Origin: JBFKUL01 sp041635755 | Lineage (GTDB): Bacteria; Pseudomonadota; Gammaproteobacteria; Burkholderiales; SG8-39 | Assembly (NCBI GenBank): GCA_041635755.1 | Contig: JBFKUL010000028.1 | Coordinates: forward strand, 1-17,265 | Direction: 5' to 3' | Length of the DNA stretch: 17,265 nt | Shown: positions 5,247 through 13,328 of the stretch, piece by piece | Position numbering within the stretch: position 1 is the first letter of the stretch | Layout of the letters: each line of letters starts with the position of its first letter | Program-made: the position numbers and the translations under genes | The notes under the pieces: model-generated | Told to the model about the DNA's origin: nothing | The model's database searches: none | The model's input: only the letters and a program-made list of their open reading frames with translations

Positions 5247-8054
5247 TCAGTCCCGCGGGGTGAGCTTGGCGAGCTGCGACCGCAGCTGCGCGAGTGTCGA
5301 CTCGAAGCTCGCGAGCCGCTCGCGTTCCTGCGCCACCACCTTCGCCGGCGCGCGCTCGACGAATGACGCGTTGCCAAGCTTGCCGCGCGCCTTGACGATC
5401 TCGCCTTCTAGGCGCGCGCTCTCCTTGCCGAGGCGCTCCCGCTCGGCAGCGAGGTCGACTTCGACGTGCAGCATGACGCGCCACGCGCCCGCCACCGCGA
5501 CCGGCGCGTCGGCCTGTGGCAACTCGGCGACCGCATCGACCGTCGCAAGGCGCGCAAGCGCCTGCGCATAGGGTGCAAGGCGCGCCACCGCCGGCGCATC
5601 GCCGGCCACGTAAAGCGGCACACGCAGCTGAGGTGAGATGTTCATCTCGCCGCGCAGGTTGCGGCAGGCGTCGACGAGCGACTTCAGCTGGGCCATTTCG
5701 CGTTCGGCGGTCTCGTCGATCTTTTCGGCTTGCGTGATGGGGTAGGGTGCGCGCATTACGGTTTCGCCGGTCTTGCCCGCGAGCGGGGCCACCTTCTGCC
5801 ACAGCTCTTCGGTGACGAAGGGAATCACCGGGTGCGCGAGGCGCAGTACCGCCTCGAGCACGCGCACCAGCGTGCGACGCGTGCCGCGCTGCACCGCCGG
5901 ATCGCTCGATTGCAGCTGCACCTTGGCGAGCTCGAGGTACCAGTCGCAGTATTCGTCCCAAATGAAGCGGTAGACTGCAGTCGCGACGTTGTCGAGGCGG
6001 TACTCGGCGAAGCCCTTCTCGGCCTCGGCTTCGGCGCGCTGCAGCTGGCTCACGATCCAGCGATCGACGAATGAGAACGTGGCCGGCTGCGCGGTGTCCT
6101 GGCCGCAGTCCTGGCCCTCGGTGTTCATCAGCACGAAGCGCGTCGCGTTCCACAGCTTGTTGCAGAAGTTGCGGTAACCCTCGCAACGCTTGAGGTCGAA
6201 GTTGACGTTGCGCCCGAGCGTCGCGTAGGCGGCCATCGTAAAGCGCAGGGCGTCGGCGCCGAAAGCCGGGATGCCCTGGGGAAACTCCTTGCGCGTCTTG
6301 GCGGCGATCTTGGGCGCGTCCTCGGGCTTGCGCAGGCCCGTGGTGCGCTTCTCTAGGAGCTTGTCGAGCGCGATGCCGTCGACTAGATCGACCGGGTCGA
6401 GCGTGTTGCCCTCGGACTTCGACATCTTCTTGCCCTCGTGGTCGCGCACGATGCCGTGGATGTAGACGTCGCGAAACGGAACGCGCCCGGTGAACCAGGT
6501 CGTCATCATGATCATGCGCGCGACCCAGAAGAAGATGATGTCGAAGCCGGTGACGAGCACGGAGGATGGCAGGTAGAGCTCGTAGGCGGTCTTGTCCGCG
6601 CCCTTCGGCTCGGGCCAGCCAAGCGTCGAGTGGCACACGAGCGCCGAGGAGAACCACGTGTCGAGCACGTCCGGGTCGCGCGTCAGCGCCGCGCCGCCCG
6701 CCTTGGCGCGCGCCTCCACTTCGCTGCGCGCGACGTAAAGCTTGCCCTGCTGGTCGTACCAGGCCGGGATCTGGTGACCCCACCAGAGCTGGCGCGAGAT
6801 GCACCAGTCCTGGATGTTGGTGAGCCACTGGTCGTAGGTGCTGCGCCAGTTCTCGGGGAAGATCTTCACTTCGCCCTTCGCCACCGCGTCGAGCGCCACC
6901 TGCGCGATCGACTTGCCCGGATGGAGCGTGTCCTGCGGCCCGGGCTTTGACATCGCGACGAACCACTGGTCGGTGAGCATCGGCTCGACCGCGGCGCCGG
7001 TGCGCGCGCAGCGCGGGACCGTCATGCGGTGCGGCTTGACCGACTCGAGCAGGCCGGCAGCTTTGAGGTCGGCGACGATCATCTTGCGCGCGTCGTAGCG
7101 GTCGAGCCCGCGGTACGCGGCCGGCGCGTTTTCGTTCACCTTCGCATCCAGCGTCAGGATGCCGATCGATTCGAGCCCGTGGCGCTGGCCGACCTGCCAG
7201 TCGTTGAAATCGTGCGCCGGCGTCACCTTGACGCAGCCGGTGCCGAACTCGCGGTCGACGGCCTCGTCGGCGATCACCGGGATCGTGCGGCCGGTGAGCG
7301 GCAGCTCGACCTGCCGCCCGATCGCGGCACGGTAGCGCTCGTCCTCGGGATGCACCATCACCGCGACGTCGCCGAGCATCGTCTCGGGACGCGTCGTCGC
7401 CACCGTCAGCCCGCGCAATGCGCCCACCGGATCGCCGACGAATGGATAGAGAATGTGCCAGAGCTGGCCGTCCTCCTCCTCACTCTCTACTTCGAGGTCG
7501 GAGACCGCCGAGTGCAGCACCGGGTCCCAGTGCACCAGCCGCTTGCCGCGGTAGATGAGGCCCTGCTCGTAGAGCCGCACGAAGGTATCGAGCACCACGC
7601 GCGAGAGGTTCTCGTCCATGGTGAAGTACTCGCGCGACCAGTCGCATGAGGCGCCCAGGCGCCGCATCTGCTCGGTGATGGTCGAGCCCGAGTGCTTCTT
7701 CCATTCCCACACCGTCTCGACGAAGCGCTCGCGTCCGAGCTCCTGCCGCGAGCGGCCCTGGCTCTCGAGCTGGCGCTCGACCACGATCTGCGTCGCAATG
7801 CCGGCGTGGTCGGTGCCCGGCAGCCAAAGCGTGTTGTCGCCGCGCATGCGGTGGTAGCGCGTGAGCGCGTCCATGATCGTCTGGTTAAACGCATGGCCCA
7901 TGTGCAGCAGGCCGGTCACGTTTGGCGGCGGCAGCTGGATGCTGAATGCGGGTGCGCCGGGTTTCGCGCCGGCGGCGAACCAGCCGGCCTTCTCCCAGCG
8001 CTCGTACCAGCGCTGCTCGACGGCGCGCGGATCGAAGCTCTTGTCGAGCGGCAT
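5247..8054 (-). CDS. valS: Valyl-tRNA synthetase
   Basis: A 935-residue class Ia aminoacyl-tRNA synthetase that charges tRNA-Val with valine in the cytoplasm. 'PPPNVTGLLHMGHAF' contains the HIGH motif (HMGH 51-54) and 'GKKMSKSEGNT' the KMSKS motif (543-547). The CP1 editing domain, which removes mischarged threonine, spans about 200-350 with 'TTRPETMLGDVAVMVHP'. 'WCISRQLWWGHQIP' (417-430) is the conserved post-editing catalytic segment. An anticodon-binding domain follows, and residues about 870-935 form the Leu/Glu/Arg-rich coiled-coil tRNA arm typical of ValRS. Length is normal. No strong Shine-Dalgarno precedes the ATG. A perfect TATAAT on the minus strand at 8081-8086 suggests its own promoter in addition to transcription from the pepA side. 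Confidence 0.98.
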   Translation of the reverse strand: MPLDKSFDPRAVEQRWYERWEKAGWFAAGAKPGAPAFSIQLPPPNVTGLLHMGHAFNQTIMDALTRYHRMRGDNTLWLPGTDHAGIATQIVVERQLESQGRSRQELGRERFVETVWEWKKHSGSTITEQMRRLGASCDWSREYFTMDENLSRVVLDTFVRLYEQGLIYRGKRLVHWDPVLHSAVSDLEVESEEEDGQLWHILYPFVGDPVGALRGLTVATTRPETMLGDVAVMVHPEDERYRAAIGRQVELPLTGRTIPVIADEAVDREFGTGCVKVTPAHDFNDWQVGQRHGLESIGILTLDAKVNENAPAAYRGLDRYDARKMIVADLKAAGLLESVKPHRMTVPRCARTGAAVEPMLTDQWFVAMSKPGPQDTLHPGKSIAQVALDAVAKGEVKIFPENWRSTYDQWLTNIQDWCISRQLWWGHQIPAWYDQQGKLYVARSEVEARAKAGGAALTRDPDVLDTWFSSALVCHSTLGWPEPKGADKTAYELYLPSSVLVTGFDIIFFWVARMIMMTTWFTGRVPFRDVYIHGIVRDHEGKKMSKSEGNTLDPVDLVDGIALDKLLEKRTTGLRKPEDAPKIAAKTRKEFPQGIPAFGADALRFTMAAYATLGRNVNFDLKRCEGYRNFCNKLWNATRFVLMNTEGQDCGQDTAQPATFSFVDRWIVSQLQRAEAEAEKGFAEYRLDNVATAVYRFIWDEYCDWYLELAKVQLQSSDPAVQRGTRRTLVRVLEAVLRLAHPVIPFVTEELWQKVAPLAGKTGETVMRAPYPITQAEKIDETAEREMAQLKSLVDACRNLRGEMNISPQLRVPLYVAGDAPAVARLAPYAQALARLATVDAVAELPQADAPVAVAGAWRVMLHVEVDLAAERERLGKESARLEGEIVKARGKLGNASFVERAPAKVVAQERERLASFESTLAQLRSQLAKLTPRD

Positions 8055-8080
8055 CAGGATAAACCGTGAAAAAACCGTGA

Positions 8081-8086
8081 ATTATA
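8081..8086 (-). promoter_or_regulatory. Possible -10 box for valS
   Basis: The minus strand reads TATAAT (6/6 to consensus), 27 bases before the valS ATG. No convincing -35 is found at 16-18 bases spacing, and no extended -10 TG is present. If used, it may need an activator or be governed by the inverted repeat immediately upstream. Confidence 0.4.
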
Positions 8087-8088
8087 CG

Positions 8089-8109
8089 GGTCCGCACCGC
8101 GTGCGGGCC
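8089..8109. repeat. Inverted repeat upstream of valS, over the promoter spacer
   Basis: On the plus strand CCGCAC (8092-8097), CGC, GTGCGG (8101-8106), extending outward through a T:G position to GG/CC, giving 9 paired positions around a 3-base centre. It lies 21 bases downstream of the DUF2486-like stop and exactly over the spacer and -35 region of the putative valS -10. No T-run follows, so it is more like an operator or an RNA-stabilising hairpin than a terminator. Confidence 0.5.
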
Positions 8110-8130
8110 GACAGGACAGTGGCCCGCGCG

Positions 8131-8547
8131 CTAGGCCTTGCGGCCGTTGCCGTCGCGCTCCTCGGGCGGCTGCGAGGCGAGCGCACGCGCGACCGAGGCG
8201 GCCACCGCTTCGCGCACCATCTGGCGCACGCTGGTCGTGAGTTCCTGGCGCATGTTGCGGATCAGCTGCTCGGTCAGCTCCGTGAGCGTGCGTCCAAGGC
8301 GCTGTTCGATGACGCGGTCGATTTCCGGGCCGAACCGTTCCAGTACCGCGCGCTCGAGCTCGACGGCGATCGCCTCCAGCGCAGCCCGGTCGACGCCCGG
8401 GGCCCGCTTCATCGAATCGGGATCGATGATCTCGGTGAGCACCGGCAGATCCTCGGCGGTGCCGCGCCGCGACTCCTGGTGTCGCTTGAGCAACGCGTCC
8501 ACCCGCTCGACCAGCGGGTTCAGGTCCGGTTTGCTATCCGTCGCCAC
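8131..8547 (-). CDS. Small helical protein, DUF2486-like, between holC and valS
   Basis: A 138-residue acidic/charged helical protein with no signal peptide or membrane segment. The N-terminal part contains 'DLPVLTEIIDP', resembling the IPVLTE motif of the DUF2486 proteins that sit between holC and valS in related Betaproteobacteria. The remainder ('LEAIAVELERAVLERFGPEI' onward) is long predicted helix with heptad-like spacing and a Lys/Arg-rich end. GTG 8547 is chosen because AGGAAGG lies 5 bases upstream and the start then overlaps the holC stop region, implying translational coupling. An in-frame ATG at 8610 would add 21 residues inside holC and is less convincing. The family assignment rests on one motif and synteny. 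Function is unknown. Confidence 0.7.
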   Translation of the reverse strand: MATDSKPDLNPLVERVDALLKRHQESRRGTAEDLPVLTEIIDPDSMKRAPGVDRAALEAIAVELERAVLERFGPEIDRVIEQRLGRTLTELTEQLIRNMRQELTTSVRQMVREAVAASVARALASQPPEERDGNGRKA

Positions 8548-8974
8548 GCGGACCTTCCTGACCGAGGTCGTGGTTGCTGATCGGATAGCCGCGCTCGCGA
8601 TAGTAGCCATAACGCGTGCGCCCGGCCTGCCGAGCCGTCTCGTCCCGCGAAACGACCTCGAGCAGCCTCTCGAAGCGCTCGAAGTGCGGCGGGCACTCGT
8701 CGGACAGATTCAGCAGCACCTCGCATCCTGGCGGGGCCTCGGGCTCGAGCGCGATCAGCACCGGCGTATCGGCCGCGAGAGCATCGTGCGCCAAGCAATG
8801 CGGCACGAAGCCCACCTGCGGCCAGGTCCACAGCAGCCGGTCGATGCGCTGGGCGGTCTCGGGCTGCGGTGCAAAGATCAGCAGGCGCTTCTTCTGCGTC
8901 AATGCCTTGCCCGCGAGCCTACAGGCGACTTGCAGCCGGTCGGCGGCATTGAAGTAGAAATCGATCGAGGTCAT
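8534..8974 (-). CDS. holC: DNA polymerase III chi subunit
   Basis: A 146-residue protein matching HolC, the clamp-loader accessory subunit that, with psi, connects the replisome to single-stranded DNA-binding protein. It begins 'MTSIDFYFNAADRLQVACRL', the usual HolC N-terminus. 'KKRLLIFAPQPETAQRIDRL' and 'LLWTWPQVGFVPHC' (about 48-61) correspond to the conserved 'W....FIPH' core, and 'DTPVLI' and 'LLNLSDECPP' follow in the expected order. Length is typical. It lies 39 bases after pepA, a common arrangement, and its end overlaps the start of the following small gene by 14 bases. The Shine-Dalgarno is weak. Confidence 0.93.
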   Translation of the reverse strand: MTSIDFYFNAADRLQVACRLAGKALTQKKRLLIFAPQPETAQRIDRLLWTWPQVGFVPHCLAHDALAADTPVLIALEPEAPPGCEVLLNLSDECPPHFERFERLLEVVSRDETARQAGRTRYGYYRERGYPISNHDLGQEGPRGDG

Positions 8975-9013
8975 CCGGCGGTGCGTCCGCGGGCGAAAGC
9001 GCAGCCCTTCGCG

Positions 9014-10531
9014 CTAAGCCTTGGCTCCGGCGTGGCGCAGCGCGAAGCGCACCAGCAGCGGCACCGGGCGCCCGGTCGAGCCCTTGTCTCTGCCGCTGCG
9101 CCACGCGGTGCCGGCGATATCCAAGTGCGCCCAGCGCAGCTTCTTCGCGAAGCGCGACAGGAAGCACGCGGCGGTGATGCTGCCCGCCGGGCGTCCGCCG
9201 ATGTTGGCCATGTCGGCGAAGTTCGAGCGCAGCTGCTCCTGATAGTCTTCCCATAGCGGCATCTGCCAGACGCGGTCCCAGGCGTCGTCGCCGGCCGCGA
9301 TCAGTGCGTCTGCGAGCTTCTGGTCGTTCGAGAACAGGCCGGTCGCCACGTGGCCCAGCGCGATGACGCAAGCGCCGGTAAGGGTGGCGATGTCCACCAC
9401 GACATCGGGCTGCAGGCGTTCGGCATAGGCGAGCGCGTCGCACAGGATGAGGCGGCCTTCGGCGTCGGTGTTCAGGATCTCGACGGTCTGCCCCGACAGA
9501 GTTTTGACAACGTCGCCCGGTTTCGAGGCGCCACCGCCCGGCATGTTCTCGCAGGCGGGGATGACGCCGATCGCGTTCAGCGGCGCCTTCATGCCCGCGA
9601 GCGCGCGCATCGTGCCGAGCACGCTCGCGGCGCCGGACATGTCGTACTTCATTTCATCCATCTCGCCGGCGGGCTTGAGCGAAATGCCGCCGGTGTCGAA
9701 GGTGATGCCCTTGCCGACCAGCACCACCGGCTTGGCCGCTTTCGCGCCTCTCGCACCCGCGTAGCGCAGCACGATCAGCTTGGGCGGCTGGTGCGAGCCC
9801 TGGGTCACCGAGACGAGCGCGCCCATGCCGAGCTTTTCCATCTCCTTGCGCTCGAGCACATCCAGCCTGAGCTTGAAAGCGCGCGCGAGCTTGCCCGCTT
9901 CCTCCGCGAGGTAGCTCGGGGTGCAAATATTCGAGGGCAGGTTGCCGAGGGTGCGCGCGAGGTTTGCCCCCTCCGCGGTGTGCACGGCCTCGTTCAGCGC
10001 CTTGCGCGCCTGCGCTTCGATCCGGGCATTCGGCACCGCCAGCGTCAGCGCCGCGAGGCTTGGCGCAGGAGGCTTCTTTTGCGTCTTCAGCTGGTCGAAG
10101 CGGTAGAACGCCTCGTGCACCCCGATGATGGCATGGCGGATATTCCATGCCAGCGTGCGGCGCGCGACCTTCAGATCGGCAAGAAACAGCGTCGCATCCT
10201 TTGCGCCAAGCTCGGCGAGCGCCTTTGCGGCGGCGCGGATCGCGTCCCGGAATGCCGGCTCGCCGAACTCCTTCTTGTCGCCGAGCCCGACGAGCAGCAC
10301 GCGCTCGGCGGCGAGCCCCGGCACCCGGCGCAGCAGCAAGGTCGCGCCGGCCTTGCCCGAGAGATCGCCCTGTGCGAGCACCTCGCGCAGCGCGCCCTTC
10401 GCGCCGCGATCGGCGCGCTGCGCTGCGCTCGTCAGATCGCCGCCCGCACGCGTGGTGCCCTTGAATACGCCGAGCACTAGGCAGCCGGTCCTGGCGCGCT
10501 CGGGCGAGATTGTTTTTATGCTAAATTTCAC
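9014..10531 (-). CDS. pepA: Leucyl aminopeptidase (M17 family)
   Basis: A 505-residue cytosolic metallo-aminopeptidase that removes N-terminal residues from peptides; in E. coli PepA also binds DNA in carAB control and Xer recombination. The C-terminal catalytic domain has 'VGKGITFDTGGISLKP' (272-287; Lys274, Asp279, Lys286), 'MKYDMSGAASV' (294-304; Asp297) and the family signature 'NTDAEGRL' (354-361; Asp356, Glu358, Arg360), covering the two-metal site. GTG 10531 is preferred: GGAGA lies a few bases upstream, and the product then starts MKFSIKT like other betaproteobacterial PepA proteins. An in-frame TTG at 10561 would add ten unlikely residues. It is divergent from lptF across an 82-base gap, a conserved neighbourhood, and is probably the first gene of the minus-strand operon. 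Confidence 0.97.
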   Translation of the reverse strand: MKFSIKTISPERARTGCLVLGVFKGTTRAGGDLTSAAQRADRGAKGALREVLAQGDLSGKAGATLLLRRVPGLAAERVLLVGLGDKKEFGEPAFRDAIRAAAKALAELGAKDATLFLADLKVARRTLAWNIRHAIIGVHEAFYRFDQLKTQKKPPAPSLAALTLAVPNARIEAQARKALNEAVHTAEGANLARTLGNLPSNICTPSYLAEEAGKLARAFKLRLDVLERKEMEKLGMGALVSVTQGSHQPPKLIVLRYAGARGAKAAKPVVLVGKGITFDTGGISLKPAGEMDEMKYDMSGAASVLGTMRALAGMKAPLNAIGVIPACENMPGGGASKPGDVVKTLSGQTVEILNTDAEGRLILCDALAYAERLQPDVVVDIATLTGACVIALGHVATGLFSNDQKLADALIAAGDDAWDRVWQMPLWEDYQEQLRSNFADMANIGGRPAGSITAACFLSRFAKKLRWAHLDIAGTAWRSGRDKGSTGRPVPLLVRFALRHAGAKA

Positions 10532-10613
10532 CGGATTCTCCCATGTCGTTGGCGCCGGCAATCATCGCACGTTTTTGCGCGAGCGAGAATCGGCGGGAGC
10601 GTCACGAACGACC

Positions 10614-11690
10614 ATGATTTTCCAGCGCGCACTGCTTCGGGAATTCGCCAGCCTTGCAGGCGCGGTGTTCCTCGCGCTGTTCGCGATTGCGCTCACCACG
10701 CGGCTCATCCGGTTGCTCGGACAGGCCGCCGGCGGCAAGTTTCCGACCGATGCCGTGCTCGCCTTTCTCGGCTTTTTCGCGCTGACGGTGTTGCCCGTGC
10801 TGCTCTCGTTGACGCTGTTCATCACGGTGCTGCTGACGGTCGCCCGTAGCTACCGCGACTCCGAAATGGTGATCTGGTTCAGCTCCGGACTGGCGCTCTC
10901 GGCGTGGCTGCGCCCGGTGCTGACCTTCGCGCTGCCTCTGGTGGCGCTGATCGGGGCGCTGTCGCTGTTCATCGCGCCATGGGCGGTGCAGACCGGCGCC
11001 AAGTTCCGCTCGCAGCTCGACGCGCGGGACGACGTCTCGCGCGTCAGTCCCGGCGTGTTCGGCGAGTCCGGCGCGCGCGACCGAGTGTTCTTCGTCGAGG
11101 CGGCCAGCGGCGAGGAGGCGGCAGTGCAGAACGTGTTCGTCAACTCGGTGCAGCACCAGCACCACGGCGTCATGACCAGCCAGCGGGGGCACGCGGAGAC
11201 CGCGCCGAACGGCGACCGCTTCCTGGTGCTCGAGGCGGGCCGTCGCTACGAGGGCGCGCCCGGCGACGCCGAGTACCGCGTCATGGAGTTCGAGCGCTAT
11301 GCGATGCGCATCGAAGCGCGCGAGGGCGCGCCGCCGGAGGCCTCGCCCAAGAATCTGACGACAAGGGCGCTGCTCGCCGACCCCACCCCGGCCAACCGGG
11401 GGGAGCTGGTGTGGCGCATCGGCGTTCCGATTCTCGCGCTGGTGCTTGCGCTGCTTGCGATTCCGATGGGGTTCGTCAATCCGCGCGCCGGACGCTCGAT
11501 CAACCTCCTTTTCGCGCTGCTTGCCTACATGGTGTATTCGAACCTGCTGTCAATCAGCCAGGCGCGCGTCGCGCAGGGCAAGCTCGAGTTCGGCATCGGG
11601 CTGTGGCTGGTGCACGCGGTAATGCTGGCCGCGCTGTTGCTGATGTTCGCGCATCGTATGCAGCTTTTCCGACGGCTGCGGCGAAGCTGA
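10614..11690 (+). CDS. lptF: Lipopolysaccharide export permease LptF
   Basis: A 358-residue inner-membrane protein that, with LptG and LptB, extracts lipopolysaccharide from the inner membrane and passes it to the LptC-LptA bridge. It begins 'MIFQRALLREFASLAGAVFL', the classic YjgP/YjgQ N-terminus, with three TM segments in the first ~125 residues. A large periplasmic beta-jellyroll-type domain spans about 125-265, and three TM segments close the protein. 'LVWRIGVPILALVLALLAIP' near residue 265 and 'NPRAGRS' are characteristic of LptF TM4 and the following loop. The in-frame upstream reading crosses pepA and is discarded. lptG begins 5 bases after its stop. Confidence 0.95.
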   Translation: MIFQRALLREFASLAGAVFLALFAIALTTRLIRLLGQAAGGKFPTDAVLAFLGFFALTVLPVLLSLTLFITVLLTVARSYRDSEMVIWFSSGLALSAWLRPVLTFALPLVALIGALSLFIAPWAVQTGAKFRSQLDARDDVSRVSPGVFGESGARDRVFFVEAASGEEAAVQNVFVNSVQHQHHGVMTSQRGHAETAPNGDRFLVLEAGRRYEGAPGDAEYRVMEFERYAMRIEAREGAPPEASPKNLTTRALLADPTPANRGELVWRIGVPILALVLALLAIPMGFVNPRAGRSINLLFALLAYMVYSNLLSISQARVAQGKLEFGIGLWLVHAVMLAALLLMFAHRMQLFRRLRRS

Positions 11691-11694
11691 GCGC

Positions 11695-12774
11695 GTGGCG
11701 CGCCGCACGCTCGATCGCTACCTATCACGCCAGATCTACGGCGCGGTCCTCTTCGTGCTGGCCGGGTTCCTTGCGCTGTTTGCGTTCTTCGATCTGATCC
11801 GCGAGCTCGGCGACCTGGGAAAGGGCAACTACAATCTGCGCGAGGTGTTCGCCTACGTGCTGCTGTCGGTGCCGGCCAACGCCTACGAGCTGCTTCCCGT
11901 GGTGGTGCTGATCGGCACGCTTTACGTGCTCGCGCATCTCGCGAGCAACTCCGAGTTCACGGTGATGCGCGCGGCGGGCCTTTCGCCCCTGCAGGCGTCG
12001 TGGACGCTGGTGCGGATCGGCGTCGTGTTCGTGGCGGCGACCTTCGTCATCGGAGAGTGGATTGCACCGGTCGCCGAGGAGGCGGCGCAGAAGGTGCGCA
12101 TGCGCGCGCTGAGCGGCATCATCGGCCAGGACATGCGCTCCGGTCTGTGGTTCAAGGACGAGCGCTCGTTCATCAATGTGCGCGAGGCGCGGCAGGCCGA
12201 TGTGCTCACCGGCCTGCGCATCTACGAGTTCGACAGTGCCTATCGGCTGCGCGTGATCAGTGCGGCCGAGCGTGGCGAGTATCGCGGCGCCGGCCTCTGG
12301 ACGCTCAAGGACGTGGTTCGCACGACCTTCACGGCGGACGGCCCGCGTACCGCCTCGCTCGCCGAGACCGAATGGCGATCGGCGGTCAATCCCGACCTGC
12401 TCGATGTCCTGATCGTTGCGCCGGATCGGATGTCGACCTGGAAGCTGTACCGCTACACGCAGCACCTGTCCGAGAACCGCCAACGCACGGTGCGCTACGA
12501 GATCGCGATGTGGAAGAAGCTGTTCTACCCGCTCGCCACGCTGGTAATGATGGCGCTTGCGCTGCCGTTCGCGTATCTGCACGCGCGCTCGGGCATGCTC
12601 GGGATGAAGGTGTTTCTCGGCATCATGCTCGGCATCTTCTTCCACATGCTGAACAGTCTGTTTTCGCATATCGGCCTGCTGCAGGATTGGCCGCCGGTGG
12701 CGGCCGCCGCGGTGCCGAGCGCCGCGTTCCTGTTTGCGGCCATCGCGATGATGTGGCTGGTCGAGCGAAGATAG
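11695..12774 (+). CDS. lptG: Lipopolysaccharide export permease LptG
   Basis: A 359-residue partner of LptF, with the same six-TM plus periplasmic domain layout. It starts with GTG at 11695 ('MARRTLDRYLSRQIYGAVLF'), only four bases after the lptF stop, so the two are co-translated. 'ELLPVVVLIGTLYVLAHLAS' followed by 'NSEFTVMRAAGLSP' (about 83-96) is the conserved coupling-helix region that contacts the ATPase LptB. The C-terminal 'FYPLATLVMMALALPFAYLH' and 'GMKVFLGIMLGIFFHMLNSL' are typical LptG TM segments. LPS export is essential in most Gram-negative bacteria, so the genome is expected to encode lptB, lptC and lptA elsewhere. Confidence 0.95.
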   Translation: MARRTLDRYLSRQIYGAVLFVLAGFLALFAFFDLIRELGDLGKGNYNLREVFAYVLLSVPANAYELLPVVVLIGTLYVLAHLASNSEFTVMRAAGLSPLQASWTLVRIGVVFVAATFVIGEWIAPVAEEAAQKVRMRALSGIIGQDMRSGLWFKDERSFINVREARQADVLTGLRIYEFDSAYRLRVISAAERGEYRGAGLWTLKDVVRTTFTADGPRTASLAETEWRSAVNPDLLDVLIVAPDRMSTWKLYRYTQHLSENRQRTVRYEIAMWKKLFYPLATLVMMALALPFAYLHARSGMLGMKVFLGIMLGIFFHMLNSLFSHIGLLQDWPPVAAAAVPSAAFLFAAIAMMWLVERR

Positions 12775-12800
12775 ACGCCTGGCGCCGCGCGGCGCGGCGT
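12775..12800 (+). terminator. GC hairpin immediately after lptG (weak terminator candidate)
   Basis: ACGCC (12775-12779) pairs with GGCGT (12796-12800), and inside it GCGCC (12782-12786) pairs with GGCGC (12791-12795) around a GCGC loop, with a two-base bulge. It starts directly after the lptG stop. No T-tract follows, so if it ends transcription it would do so poorly or with Rho; it may instead protect the 3' end. Confidence 0.35.
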
Positions 12801-12869
12801 GCCTGGGCATCGGTTAGAGTCGTACCCGGGCAACAACCACGAATGACTTGATCCGATGCGAGCGCGCAC

Positions 12870-13328
12870 ATGAAGGTTCTTGTTCCCGTCGACGGCTCGG
12901 AGCACGCACTGGAGGCGGTGCGCTTTGCGCTTCGCCTCGGTGCCGAGGGGGCGAAGCTCTCCTACGTTCTGCTGCACGTGCAGGAACCCGCGTACCTGTA
13001 CGAGCTCATGATGTCGCCGCGCCCGGAGGTGCTCGATCGCCTTACCGATCGCGCGGGACGCGAGGCGACCGAGCAAGCGCGCGCCCTGCTCGACGCGTCC
13101 AAGGTGACCTACGAGCTGGTGATCGCCTCGGGCGAGGCGGCAACGAAGATCCTGGACGAGGCACGGACACGCGGCTGCGATTTCATCGTGCTCGGCAGCC
13201 GCGGGCGCGGTGCCATGCGCGACCTGCTCCTGGGTACGGTCTCGAGCAAGGTGCTTCAGCTCGCGCCCATTCCGGTCACCGTGGTGCGAAGCGGGCGCAG
13301 TTGGCCGCGCTCCTCAGCCGCGGAATGA
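12870..13328 (+). CDS. Universal stress protein, UspA family
   Basis: A 152-residue cytoplasmic protein. 'MKVLVPVDGSEHALEAVRFA' is the usual UspA beta1-alpha1 with the nucleotide-contacting Asp8. 'VLGSRGRGAMRDLLLGTVSS' (107-126) fits the ATP-binding pattern G-2x-G-9x-G-[ST] (Gly109, Gly112, Gly122, Thr123), so it belongs to the ATP-binding type. Such proteins modulate stress survival rather than catalyse a known reaction. The stop TGA lies in the ATGA that starts the next gene, so translation is coupled to the flavocytochrome. A TAGAGT in the 95-base upstream gap might be a -10 box, but no matching -35 was found. Confidence 0.93.
   Translation: MKVLVPVDGSEHALEAVRFALRLGAEGAKLSYVLLHVQEPAYLYELMMSPRPEVLDRLTDRAGREATEQARALLDASKVTYELVIASGEAATKILDEARTRGCDFIVLGSRGRGAMRDLLLGTVSSKVLQLAPIPVTVVRSGRSWPRSSAAE

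Noticed and set aside
3952..6966. A very long minus-strand open frame (about 1000 residues) covering the MFS gene and most of valS
   Set aside because: Low-complexity Arg/Ala/Gly-rich translation in the wrong frame of two well-recognised genes; typical artefact of high GC third positions.
10125..10613. Extension of lptF back to 10125
   Set aside because: The extension overlaps pepA antisense and has no LptF homology; the standard LptF N-terminus starts at 10614.
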